In this document: positions 22,650-30,474 of the stretch, one piece after another
Numbering within the stretch: position 1 is the stretch's first letter
Layout: each line of letters opens with the position of its first letter
Assembly: GCA_937891895.1 (NCBI GenBank)
Contig: CALATN010000129.1
Span: forward strand, 1 to 42,169
DNA length: 42,169 bases
Direction of reading: 5' to 3'
DNA from: an uncultured Clostridia bacterium
GTDB taxonomy: Bacteria > Bacillota > Clostridia > Oscillospirales > Ruminococcaceae
The notes under the pieces: generated by a model
Seen by the model: the letters and a program-made list of their open reading frames with translations, nothing else
Told to the model about the DNA's origin: nothing
The model's database searches: none
Made by a program: the position numbers and the translations under genes

Positions 22650-22663
22650 TAAAGTGCACTTTA
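22650..22663. promoter_or_regulatory. 14-bp palindrome downstream of the birA promoter
   Basis: TAAAGTGCACTTTA is a perfect palindrome 11 bases after the -10 box, over the likely transcription start. A repressor operator is a fair inference. It does not match the known long BirA operator pattern (GTTAAC-type halves 15 or so apart). Confidence 0.55.
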
Positions 22664-22694
22664 CCCTATAAAATCGGGATATGGAGGTGATACA

Positions 22695-23663
22695 ATGGCG
22701 TTGAAAAACAAAGTTCTTGCTGTTCTTGAGGAGAATAAGGGAAAAAGCGTTTCAGGAAACGATATTGCCGAAAGTGTGGGAATGACAAGAAGTGCAGTAT
22801 GGAAGGCTGTAAAGCAGCTCAGAAGTGAGGGGTATACAATACTTGCCGCTACAAATAAGGGCTATTGTCTTACTGAGGATAACGACTTTCTCAGTGAGCA
22901 GTCTGTGTTCCAGCACCTTACAACGAGAGAAATAGGAAGAAAAATTGATGTATTCAAAACAATAGACTCAACAAATAATTTTGCAAAAAGCCTTGCACAG
23001 CTCAATGCCGAACATGGTAAAACCGTTATCTCTGAAGTTCAGACTCAAGGAAAGGGAAGAATGGGACGAAGCTTTCATTCACCCGTTGGTCTGGGGATTT
23101 ATATGAGCGTAATTCTTCGTCCGAAGCTTTCGGTAGAACATTCACTGCTGATTACATCATGTGCGGCTGTTGCGGTAGCGGAAGCGATAGAAAAGGTTAC
23201 AGGACTTGACTGCAAGATAAAATGGGTCAATGATATTTATGTGGGAAACAAAAAGCTTTGTGGTATTCTTACTGAAGCTGCCGTAAATGTGGAACAGGGC
23301 GGTCTTGACTATGCTGTTGTAGGTGTCGGTCTGAACGTGCATAATACAAATTTCCCGAAGGCAATTTCAGATATTGCAACCTCTCTTTATATGGAAACAG
23401 GAGAGAAGTTTTCAAAGAGTCTGCTTGCGGCGGAAATCCTTAACAGCCTCGAAGTACATCTTGATAAAATCCGTGACAAAAGCTTTATTGAAGAATACAG
23501 AAACCGTTCAAACATTATCGGCAAGCGTATTGAAATTACGCATAACGATGAGGTTACTCAGGCTGAATGTATCGGCATTGATGAGATATGCAGACTGCTT
23601 GTTCGTTATGACAACGGCGAGGAAAAGGCACTGATGTCGGGTACTATAAGAATAGTTGAATAA
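22695..23663 (+). CDS. birA: Bifunctional biotin-protein ligase/repressor
   Basis: Joins biotin to carrier proteins and, in this long form, can repress biotin genes. At 322 residues it has an N-terminal winged-helix domain (residues 1-60; VSGNDIAESVGMTRSAVWKA is the helix-turn-helix), a ligase core with TIDSTNNFAKSL, the biotinyl-AMP loop GKGRMGRSFHSP, KWVNDIYVGNKKLCGIL, and a small C-terminal SH3-like domain. AGGTGA precedes the ATG. Single gene with a palindrome in its leader and a shared terminator. No biotin gene lies in the window. Confidence 0.96.
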   Translation: MALKNKVLAVLEENKGKSVSGNDIAESVGMTRSAVWKAVKQLRSEGYTILAATNKGYCLTEDNDFLSEQSVFQHLTTREIGRKIDVFKTIDSTNNFAKSLAQLNAEHGKTVISEVQTQGKGRMGRSFHSPVGLGIYMSVILRPKLSVEHSLLITSCAAVAVAEAIEKVTGLDCKIKWVNDIYVGNKKLCGILTEAAVNVEQGGLDYAVVGVGLNVHNTNFPKAISDIATSLYMETGEKFSKSLLAAEILNSLEVHLDKIRDKSFIEEYRNRSNIIGKRIEITHNDEVTQAECIGIDEICRLLVRYDNGEEKALMSGTIRIVE

Positions 23664-23664
23664 G

Positions 23665-23697
23665 AAAATCCGTGGATTTGCGTCCACGGATTTTTTG
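23665..23697. terminator. Terminator after birA, facing the lipoprotein gene
   Basis: AATCCGTGGA (23667-23676)/TCCACGGATT (23683-23692) with TTTTTT on the plus strand and a broken T-run on the minus strand. Confidence 0.8.
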
Positions 23698-23699
23698 TT

Positions 23700-25979
23700 T
23701 TATTCAATTTCACTTCCGCCCCACTCAACAACGGTGAAGCCGTTTCTCTCAAATGACTCAAATTCCTGCGGTGCAATTTCTGTATCGGGGTCGCATTCCT
23801 CATAAACCATAAAAATACGCAGCAGCCTGTCAGGAACAGGGTCAATGTCCAGCACAGCATTTTTTTCGTACTGTTCGGTCTGGAAGGTAATCAGGTTGCA
23901 CTCGTTTTCCTGCATAAGCGGCAGCCAGTAAATGATGAACTCGTTGCTTTCACGTGGGGTAAGTCCCATTTCTGCAAGCTTTTCACGGAGAAAATCAGCC
24001 GTGTCCTCACGCTTTACAACGAAGCCCTTGGACATATCCCAGTCAGCTTTGCCCACACCTTCCCAGTACAGACAGTAATATTCGTTTCCGTCAGTATTGT
24101 CAATAATCGTGCCGTCAGGGTAAGCGGTAACATTCCAGCCGTCACGGTAGTCGGGGTATGTGCAGGTAAGTCCGCCGCCCTCAAGCTCAACCTTGACGGA
24201 AACTTCGGTTTCTTCCTCGGGGTAAAGGTAGATTACAGGCTTTGCGTAGTCACCGAGGAACCAGTAGTTGTAGCTTTGTTCTTCCTCGTCGTAGTAGCCG
24301 TAGTAGAATGCGTCAACGAGATAAGCAAGCTTATACTCCATTGTGCGTTCGTTGAGAATTGTTTTTTCACAGGTTTCATATTCATCATATTTTACAAGCC
24401 AGTCGCTGTAAAGATTGAAGGAAGGTCCTATATCGTCACAGTATTCTGCACGGATAAAGCCCCATAACTCTTTCATACCGAATGCTGCTTCAATACCATT
24501 CCATTCGTGATAAATCCAGGGCTCATCACCTTCATAAAGATGCGGTCCCTCGTAGGAGTTTATTTCAAGCTTTTCACCGTAGAAATAATAATCGTAGCCC
24601 GATATACCATCGCTTTCCGATTTGTAAACTGCTTCACTCCTGAACACCTCGGTGTAATCAATTTTTCCGTCTTTAAGGGTGAAAAGATAGTCAACATCCT
24701 GAAATTCGCCCGTTTCAATATTCTTTCGGGACATTGTGTACCACTTCTTTTCAAGCTTGTCAGTGGTTTTTATTCCAATAACATTGCCGTTTTGATAAAC
24801 AAGACGTTTGTGATTATAAAGAGTGTCAATATAGTTTAGCTTGCCGCCGTTTACGGTATAAATATCGACATCAGCAAATTCATCGATACCGTCATCTATC
24901 TCATCCTGAACTGTTTTTGTAACAAGTACTTCAGGAGTTCCGTCAAAATCAAGGTCAATAAGATTTACGCCAACAATGTCCTCGCCCATAAAGATGTCAA
25001 GGTTAGCTGTAAGGGTGTTGTAAACCGCCGCTGAGCCGTCATTCTTTTCGTCAAATTTTTTCAGAAGCTCAGAGCTGCTGATTGCTTCTGCGCCGTTTTC
25101 GTACAGCACGTCCAGCATCTCAACTCCGGTTGCGGTCGAGTAATTGTTGCCGAGGCTGTCATAGGATACGGTAAGGCTGTTAACGGTCATACTTGCGTAT
25201 ACATAATCGGGATATTTTTCAGCGGTGTAATATTTGATGTTGTCGCTTGAAAAAGAAATGCTGTCCATAAGCGCATTGACGCCGTTTATGTTATGATTGT
25301 ATTCCTTAAGGTATGTCGGCACGGGAATACCATACATATATGCAGGGTCAACGATAACGGTAGTGGTGTTGTCCTTGTTGAAGCATACAAAACCGTTGAG
25401 GGTAAGATTTTCAAGGGTATATTCCTGTGTCAAGCTGACGATTTCAGGGTCAAGATTTTCGTCAACCTTTATTTTTACGGTTATTCCGCCTTCCTTAAGG
25501 CTGTCGTAATTGCAGAAGGCTTTTGCATATCTGCCCCTTTCGGCAGCGTCAACGGACGATTGGAAGGAATCGTCCCCGTTGCCATTGGTTGCGAGAAGCG
25601 TTGTAGGCTCACGGTAAAGGGGATATTCAAATACAGCGTTTACATAGAATTCATCGGGAGAAACAACAGTAAAATTTGCGGCACTGGCATTCTGATTGAA
25701 GATGTATCTTCCGCCGCCGTCCTTCATTTCGATAAGCTTGCTGACAATCTGCTTTTTTTCATTTATTGAGCAGCTTTCAAGACTGAACGGTTCTTCCTCG
25801 GGAGTTTCTGTTTCGGCTTTGGTTTCTTCGGTTATTTCTTCGGTAGTAACCGACGGAGCTGTGGTAATAGCCGAAGTTGCAGTAGTGGTCGTTTCCTCGG
25901 CAGTGCTTTCGTTCTTTTCCGCACACCCCGTAAGCATTACTGCGGCAAGTGCCAGAGCGGTGATGATTTTCTTTTTCAT
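23700..25979 (-). CDS. Large lipoprotein with calcium-loop-like and KPVIYLYP domains
   Basis: A 759-residue lipoprotein: signal peptide with lipobox LTGC (Cys19), then a Thr/Glu-rich linker to about residue 60. A middle part contains NLIDLDFDGTPEVLVTK, an Asp-rich loop like FG-GAP or EF-type calcium sites. The last 180 or so residues begin KPVIYLYPEEETEVSVKVEL and continue with aromatic-rich beta sequence (YPDGTIIDNTDGNEYYCLYW), a domain I recall only as uncharacterised. The ATG at 25979 has AAAGGGG upstream. It is divergent from the ECF sigma operon and may share its control region. Function unknown. Confidence 0.85.
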   Translation of the reverse strand: MKKKIITALALAAVMLTGCAEKNESTAEETTTTATSAITTAPSVTTEEITEETKAETETPEEEPFSLESCSINEKKQIVSKLIEMKDGGGRYIFNQNASAANFTVVSPDEFYVNAVFEYPLYREPTTLLATNGNGDDSFQSSVDAAERGRYAKAFCNYDSLKEGGITVKIKVDENLDPEIVSLTQEYTLENLTLNGFVCFNKDNTTTVIVDPAYMYGIPVPTYLKEYNHNINGVNALMDSISFSSDNIKYYTAEKYPDYVYASMTVNSLTVSYDSLGNNYSTATGVEMLDVLYENGAEAISSSELLKKFDEKNDGSAAVYNTLTANLDIFMGEDIVGVNLIDLDFDGTPEVLVTKTVQDEIDDGIDEFADVDIYTVNGGKLNYIDTLYNHKRLVYQNGNVIGIKTTDKLEKKWYTMSRKNIETGEFQDVDYLFTLKDGKIDYTEVFRSEAVYKSESDGISGYDYYFYGEKLEINSYEGPHLYEGDEPWIYHEWNGIEAAFGMKELWGFIRAEYCDDIGPSFNLYSDWLVKYDEYETCEKTILNERTMEYKLAYLVDAFYYGYYDEEEQSYNYWFLGDYAKPVIYLYPEEETEVSVKVELEGGGLTCTYPDYRDGWNVTAYPDGTIIDNTDGNEYYCLYWEGVGKADWDMSKGFVVKREDTADFLREKLAEMGLTPRESNEFIIYWLPLMQENECNLITFQTEQYEKNAVLDIDPVPDRLLRIFMVYEECDPDTEIAPQEFESFERNGFTVVEWGGSEIE

Positions 25980-26008
25980 AGGCTGTACCCCTTTCAGTTG
26001 ATAAGGCA

Positions 26009-26037
26009 AGTATAGCATCGTGTTAAAGCGATTGCAA
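26009..26037 (-). promoter_or_regulatory. sigma-A promoter of the large lipoprotein
   Basis: On the minus strand TTGCAA (26037-26032), 17-base spacer, TATACT (26014-26009), 30 bases before the start. Confidence 0.7.
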
Positions 26038-26062
26038 TAGAATTAACCGCATTGTAATCCTA

Positions 26063-26133
26063 TTGTACCAAACTGTAATTTTATCCCTTTAAATGAAATA
26101 TTTCTGTAACCGTTGCACCAAAATGTAATATAT
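26063..26133. repeat. Two direct repeats exactly 50 bases apart
   Basis: TTGTACCAAACTGTAAT (26063-26079) and TTGCACCAAAATGTAAT (26113-26129) differ at two positions and start 50 bases apart, close to five helical turns. They lie between the divergent lipoprotein and ECF sigma genes and could be paired sites for one regulator. Confidence 0.6.
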
Positions 26134-26168
26134 GGTAAAATATTTCTGAAAAAAATTTTTTCTTCTTA

Positions 26169-26197
26169 TGCAACCTTTTCCTGTTGCGCGGTGTATT
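26169..26197 (+). promoter_or_regulatory. Candidate ECF-sigma autoregulated promoter
   Basis: TGCAACC (26169-26175), a 13-base spacer and CGGTGTATT (26189-26197) stand about 33 bases before the sigma gene start. The AAC-type -35 and CG-containing -10 are unlike the sigma-A sites in the window and resemble ECF promoters in general form. Confidence 0.4.
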
Positions 26198-26229
26198 GCT
26201 TATAGATGGGTAAGAAAGAAGGTGATTTT

Positions 26230-26736
26230 GTGACGGAAATGGAAAAGCAGCTTTTCGACAAGGCTGTTGAGGATTATTCGGATATGGTAACGGGTCTGTG
26301 CCTGGTTCGCCTCGGAAACAGGCAGGACGCCGAGGACTGTTACCAGAACGTGTTCCTGAAATTGTACAGGAATATGGCAATGCTTCTGAAAGAGCCTGAA
26401 CATCTGAAAGCCTGGCTTATAACGGTTACGGTCAATGAGTGCAAGAACGCCTGCCGCTTCCGTATACGTCACAAAACCGAGCCGCTTGAAGCGGTAAGCT
26501 CATTCTATGAAGATGAACACGACCGTCAGCTTATGGAGCAGATTATGAAAATGCCGTCAATCTACCGTGAGGCGATTTACCTGCATTATTATATGGGGTA
26601 CTCGGTAACGGAGGTGGCGAAAATCACCGACAGCCGCGAGGGTACTGTAAAAAGCAGGCTCAAGCGGGGACGTGATTTGCTGAAAATAATGCTGACGGAG
26701 GATGAAAAAACACTTAATCGGGAGGAATTGCTATGA
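26230..26736 (+). CDS. ECF sigma-70 factor
   Basis: A 168-residue ECF sigma factor with region 2 (FDKAVEDYSDMVTGLCLVRLGNRQDAEDCYQNVFLKLY, the -10-binding part) and region 4 (PSIYREAIYLHYYMGYSVTEVAKIT, then EGTVKSRLKRGRDLL, the -35-binding helix-turn-helix). I prefer the GTG at 26230, where GAAGG stands 7 bases upstream; an in-frame ATG at 26206 has no ribosome binding site and overlaps the likely promoter region. It overlaps the anti-sigma gene by four bases (ATGA). Regulon unknown. Confidence 0.93.
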   Translation: MTEMEKQLFDKAVEDYSDMVTGLCLVRLGNRQDAEDCYQNVFLKLYRNMAMLLKEPEHLKAWLITVTVNECKNACRFRIRHKTEPLEAVSSFYEDEHDRQLMEQIMKMPSIYREAIYLHYYMGYSVTEVAKITDSREGTVKSRLKRGRDLLKIMLTEDEKTLNREELL

Positions 26737-27839
26737 AAAAATTGAATAACGTTTTTTCGGAAATAAAGACTCCTGAAAGCTGGAAAGAGAATTTATATGA
26801 ACGCATACAGGAGGAAGAAAAAATGACTACAAGAGAAGTAAGAAGAATAAAGAAGGTTACATCATACATCATCGCTGCGGCTGTAGTGGTATCCCTCAGC
26901 GTTGTGACAGCGGCAGCTACGGGCATACTGGATTTCGGCGGTTTTCTCCGCAAGAACTACAACGACAGCATCTCCGCTACAAAGCTTGAGCAGGGCGATT
27001 ATCAGCCTCTCGACGCTTCTGTTACAAGCAAGAATTTCGAGTTCACCGCAAAGGCGTTTATGGGCGACGAAGAGGAAAGTTACGTGCTTCTTGAAGCAAA
27101 GGTGAAGAATCCTGAGCTTGACGTGGATAAGATGAGCGTTACACTGTACTCTCTCGGAGAGCAGGTTACTGACCTTGAAAATTACGGCACTGACACCTAC
27201 GAAAGCGACGCAATCGTTGACGAAAACGGAAACAAGAGTTTCCTTTTCAGAGTAAAGACATACAACGCATGGGTTTATACAGCAGTTGCTGAAAACACAA
27301 ATCTTATGCTTTACATCAACGAAATACGCTGTTCAAATGAAGAAAAGGAAAGAGTTATACCTGCTAATCTGAGAATCCTGTTCAAGCCTGAATTTACAGA
27401 CGACGGAGCAACGGAAGTATCTATCGGCAAGAAGTTTGAAATGGACGGAACAGCCTGCACACTTGACGAGCTTATCGCTTCCGATTACGGCACAAAGGTA
27501 AGCTTTTCCTTTACAAATGAGGGCGGAAATGGTATAATGGAATCATGGGAAAATGCAAGGGATACCGCTGAAGATATGATGGGTATTGACGATTACGAGA
27601 ATTTCACACTCGAAGAAAGCAAGGTAAAGCTTATCGTCAACGGCAAGGAAATCCCTCTCATTGACAACGCCGACAGTGCGGCTATGGAGGTTTTTGTTTC
27701 AGCTTATGAAAATGATGTTACAACAACCGATGCAGGCTTCACTATCACATTTGCGCCTGTTGACTACGAAAACGCAAAAAGCGTTGCGGTACGTGTAAAG
27801 ACAGACGACGGCGTGAAGAAGTTCGTACTTAAAAAATAA
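26733..27839 (+). CDS. Membrane-bound anti-sigma factor, DUF4179 type
   Basis: A 368-residue protein with a short cytoplasmic N-terminus (about 45 residues, ending REVRRIKK), one transmembrane helix (about 46-66) and a long beta-rich extracellular part. This architecture and the ATGA overlap with the ECF gene identify it as the cognate anti-sigma factor. The region after the helix (TGILDFGGFLRKNYNDSISA) is typical of DUF4179 proteins. It would hold the sigma factor at the membrane until an outside signal, perhaps envelope stress or a polysaccharide, arrives. Confidence 0.85.
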   Translation: MKKLNNVFSEIKTPESWKENLYERIQEEEKMTTREVRRIKKVTSYIIAAAVVVSLSVVTAAATGILDFGGFLRKNYNDSISATKLEQGDYQPLDASVTSKNFEFTAKAFMGDEEESYVLLEAKVKNPELDVDKMSVTLYSLGEQVTDLENYGTDTYESDAIVDENGNKSFLFRVKTYNAWVYTAVAENTNLMLYINEIRCSNEEKERVIPANLRILFKPEFTDDGATEVSIGKKFEMDGTACTLDELIASDYGTKVSFSFTNEGGNGIMESWENARDTAEDMMGIDDYENFTLEESKVKLIVNGKEIPLIDNADSAAMEVFVSAYENDVTTTDAGFTITFAPVDYENAKSVAVRVKTDDGVKKFVLKK

Positions 27840-27852
27840 AGGAGCAATTACT

Positions 27853-28473
27853 ATGAACAGCAAAAAGCTTGTGGCACTGACATTTGATGACGGACCAAAC
27901 CTTACAACAACTATGGAAATACTCGACCTGATTGAGCAGTACGGAATAACCGCAAGCTTTTATGTTGTGGGCAACAATATCAATTCCGAAACGGAAAAGG
28001 CTATGCAGAGGGCTGTGAAGCTGGGCTGTGAAATCGAAAATCATTCCCGCACACATTCGGCTATGACCGAATTTACTGCGGAGCAGATGCTGGAGGAAAT
28101 AGGCTACACATCCGATAAAATCGAGGCGGCTGTGGGCAGACGCCCGAAGTTTTTCCGTCCGCCGTATATCGCCTTCAATCAGCTTATGTATGACACAATC
28201 GACCTGACCTTCATCTGCGGCAACGGCGCCGAGGACTACAACGACGAGGTTTCAGCCGAGGAGCGTTACAGAAGAATTATGGAGCAGGTTTGTGACGGAA
28301 TGGTTATCCTTCTCCACGATATGACAGGCAACTTCCGCACTGTTGAGGCGGTTAAGATGCTTATCCCTAAGCTTCTTGAGGAGGGTTACGAGTTTGTTAC
28401 AACAACCCGGCTTTTCGAAAAAAGCGGGATAACTCCGCAGAAAAACACCATCTATACAAATGTACATCAGTAA
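27853..28473 (+). CDS. Polysaccharide deacetylase (CE4)
   Basis: A 206-residue NodB-fold deacetylase that removes acetyl groups from peptidoglycan, chitin-like or xylan polymers. Motifs: LTFDDGPN (catalytic base and metal Asp), IENHSRTHSAM (metal His pair), and FFRPPY. The C-terminal LLHD motif is present as VILLHDMTG. There is no signal peptide, so its cellular site is unclear. It starts 13 bases after the anti-sigma gene with AAAGGAGC and is very likely part of the sigma operon, which hints that the operon acts on the envelope. Confidence 0.9.
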   Translation: MNSKKLVALTFDDGPNLTTTMEILDLIEQYGITASFYVVGNNINSETEKAMQRAVKLGCEIENHSRTHSAMTEFTAEQMLEEIGYTSDKIEAAVGRRPKFFRPPYIAFNQLMYDTIDLTFICGNGAEDYNDEVSAEERYRRIMEQVCDGMVILLHDMTGNFRTVEAVKMLIPKLLEEGYEFVTTTRLFEKSGITPQKNTIYTNVHQ

Positions 28474-28485
28474 AACGTGTAATTA

Positions 28486-28539
28486 GGAATGGGAAAGTGA
28501 AATCAATGTTTTTGAGATAAATTTTCCCATCCCTTTTTT
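28486..28539 (+). terminator. Terminator of the sigma operon
   Basis: ATGGGAAA (28489-28496)/TTTCCCAT (28523-28530), with an outer GG/CC pair, followed by TTTTTT. Confidence 0.6.
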
Positions 28540-28591
28540 GTGCTTAAACGTTTTGTACTTAAAACGGCAAAAATATTGCTACAATAATTTG

Positions 28592-28620
28592 TTGAAAAAG
28601 GTGTAACAATATCGTATAAT
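28592..28620 (+). promoter_or_regulatory. sigma-A promoter of the GH26 gene
   Basis: TTGAAA (28592-28597), 17-base spacer, TATAAT (28615-28620), 26 bases before the start. Confidence 0.75.
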
Positions 28621-28646
28621 TTTTCCATAGTTAAATTGAAAGGTGT

Positions 28647-30290
28647 ATGATAAAAATGTATAAATTTAAGAAAATCATAGCGCTTGCGGCGGCACTTTCG
28701 CTGACGCTGTCTGCTTTTGCAGGCTGTGCGGAAAAAGATGGTGCAACTGCTGAAACAACCGAGGCGGCAACAGAACAGACAACTACTGCTCCAAAGTATG
28801 AACCGCTGAAAATTATTTACGATGAAATCAAGACGGATTTCGGTACGGTTGACCTTTCGGATTACCCCCTTACAGCAAGTGAAGTGCCCGCAGATTATGA
28901 GGCTGTGTACGAAGCTGAAGCTGCTGAAATGGTAGGCTCGGCAGCTGCATTTGAAATTGACGGCGCATCAGGCGGAGCAGCCGTAAACGGTGTAAATCAC
29001 GGAGGCAAGGACAGTCTTATTTTCACGGTAAATGCTGAATATACAGGTTTCTATGACCTGAACTTCATCTGTAAATCGGGCGACGATGCAAAGCGTGAAA
29101 ATAATATTCACCTTGACGGCGAAGAAATCGGAAAAATTGCCTGCACCAACAACGGTGTTTTCGGCGATAGTTATATGAAAAACGTATACCTGACAGCAGG
29201 TGAACATAAAATTGCGATTGTTCCTTCCTGGGGCTATACAGATTACGATTGCCTGAAGCTTACCGCAAATACTTCAGTTACTGCTGATACATATACGGTT
29301 ACAGCACCACTTTCCAATCCGAATGCTGATGACCATACACAGCGTCTGTACAAGTTCCTTTGTGATATTTACGGCAAGTACAGCCTTACAGGTCAGTACG
29401 CTGACGAAGGCCGTGTTTCAACTGAATTCAAGCGTATCTACAAGCAGACAGGCGGACATTTTGCCGTTCTTGGTATGGATATGATGAGCTACTGCTCAGG
29501 CTCATTAGCTTACGGAAGCGAGGATGTTACAGTCCAGTACGCATATGATTTTTACAACAACGGCGGCGGTATCGTGACACTTTGCTGGCACTGGCGTTCA
29601 CCTGTTGAATATCAGGTAAATGATGAGGAAAATCCGTGGTATTCTTCTTTTTACAAGGAGGGCTCAAAGCTTGACCTTGACAAGATTATGAACGGCGAGG
29701 ACGAGCGTGGTTACGAGCTTCTTATGCAGGATATCGACCTTGTTTCCGAACAGCTTGCAAGACTCCGCGACGCAGGTGTACCTGTTCTGTGGAGACCTCT
29801 TCACGAGGCATCAGGCGGCTGGTTCTGGTGGGGCAATTGTGAACCTGAAAGCTACATAAAGCTGTGGAATACAATGTATGATAAAATGACAAACGAACAC
29901 GGTCTTACAAATCTTATCTGGGTGTGGAATGCACAGGATGCAGGCTGGTATCCCGGTGACGAAACCGTAGATATCATTTCTACTGATATCTATGCTGATA
30001 AGCTTGTTGATTCAAGCTTCAGCGGAAGCTTTGCGGAGCTTGCTGAAATTTCAGGTGAAAACAAGCTTGTAGCGCTTTCTGAAAACGGCTGTGTAATGGA
30101 TCCCGACAAGGTTATGGAAACAAACAGCCGTTGGCTTTACTGGGGAACGTGGAGCGATCCATTTACACTCAAGCAGGGACTTCTCAATGATGAGTATACC
30201 TCTATGGAAACTCTTGACAAGGCTTATCAGAGTGACAGAACCCTTACTCTTGAAGAACTTCCGGATCTGAAAAATTATCCGCTTGACTGA
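28647..30290 (+). CDS. GH26 beta-mannanase lipoprotein with CBM35-like domain
   Basis: A 547-residue surface enzyme. A lipoprotein signal (LSAFAGC) leads into a Thr-rich linker. Residues about 85-210 (YEAEAAEMVGSA ... GEHKIAIVPSWG, DYDCLKL) match CBM35-type modules that bind mannan or uronic acids. The GH26 catalytic domain (about 218-547) has WRPLHEASGGWFWWG (acid/base Glu387) and LVALSENGCV (nucleophile Glu479). It would cut mannan backbones at the cell surface. Single gene with its own promoter and terminator. GAAAGG is close to the ATG at 28647; an in-frame ATG at 28656 is a possible alternative. Confidence 0.93.
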   Translation: MIKMYKFKKIIALAAALSLTLSAFAGCAEKDGATAETTEAATEQTTTAPKYEPLKIIYDEIKTDFGTVDLSDYPLTASEVPADYEAVYEAEAAEMVGSAAAFEIDGASGGAAVNGVNHGGKDSLIFTVNAEYTGFYDLNFICKSGDDAKRENNIHLDGEEIGKIACTNNGVFGDSYMKNVYLTAGEHKIAIVPSWGYTDYDCLKLTANTSVTADTYTVTAPLSNPNADDHTQRLYKFLCDIYGKYSLTGQYADEGRVSTEFKRIYKQTGGHFAVLGMDMMSYCSGSLAYGSEDVTVQYAYDFYNNGGGIVTLCWHWRSPVEYQVNDEENPWYSSFYKEGSKLDLDKIMNGEDERGYELLMQDIDLVSEQLARLRDAGVPVLWRPLHEASGGWFWWGNCEPESYIKLWNTMYDKMTNEHGLTNLIWVWNAQDAGWYPGDETVDIISTDIYADKLVDSSFSGSFAELAEISGENKLVALSENGCVMDPDKVMETNSRWLYWGTWSDPFTLKQGLLNDEYTSMETLDKAYQSDRTLTLEELPDLKNYPLD

Positions 30291-30295
30291 TTTTT

Positions 30296-30330
30296 AATGC
30301 ACATCTGCAAAAAAGCAGGTGTGCATTTTG
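30296..30330 (+). terminator. Terminator of the GH26 gene
   Basis: AATGCACATCTGC (30296-30308)/GCAGGTGTGCATT (30315-30327), one G-U pair, followed by a short T-rich tail. Confidence 0.75.
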
Positions 30331-30380
30331 TTTATATTGCGAATTATGTTGTGCAAATTGACAAAAACTACAAATTGATG

Positions 30381-30409
30381 TTGATATTTTTAAGGGAATA
30401 TTGTATACT
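30381..30409 (+). promoter_or_regulatory. sigma-A promoter of the EAL protein gene
   Basis: TTGATA (30381-30386), 17-base spacer, TATACT (30404-30409). Confidence 0.7.
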
Positions 30410-30474
30410 TATACTGATAATTTATGGATTGCATTATTACAGTAAAGTGATAAATAATAAATCTGAGGTGTATT

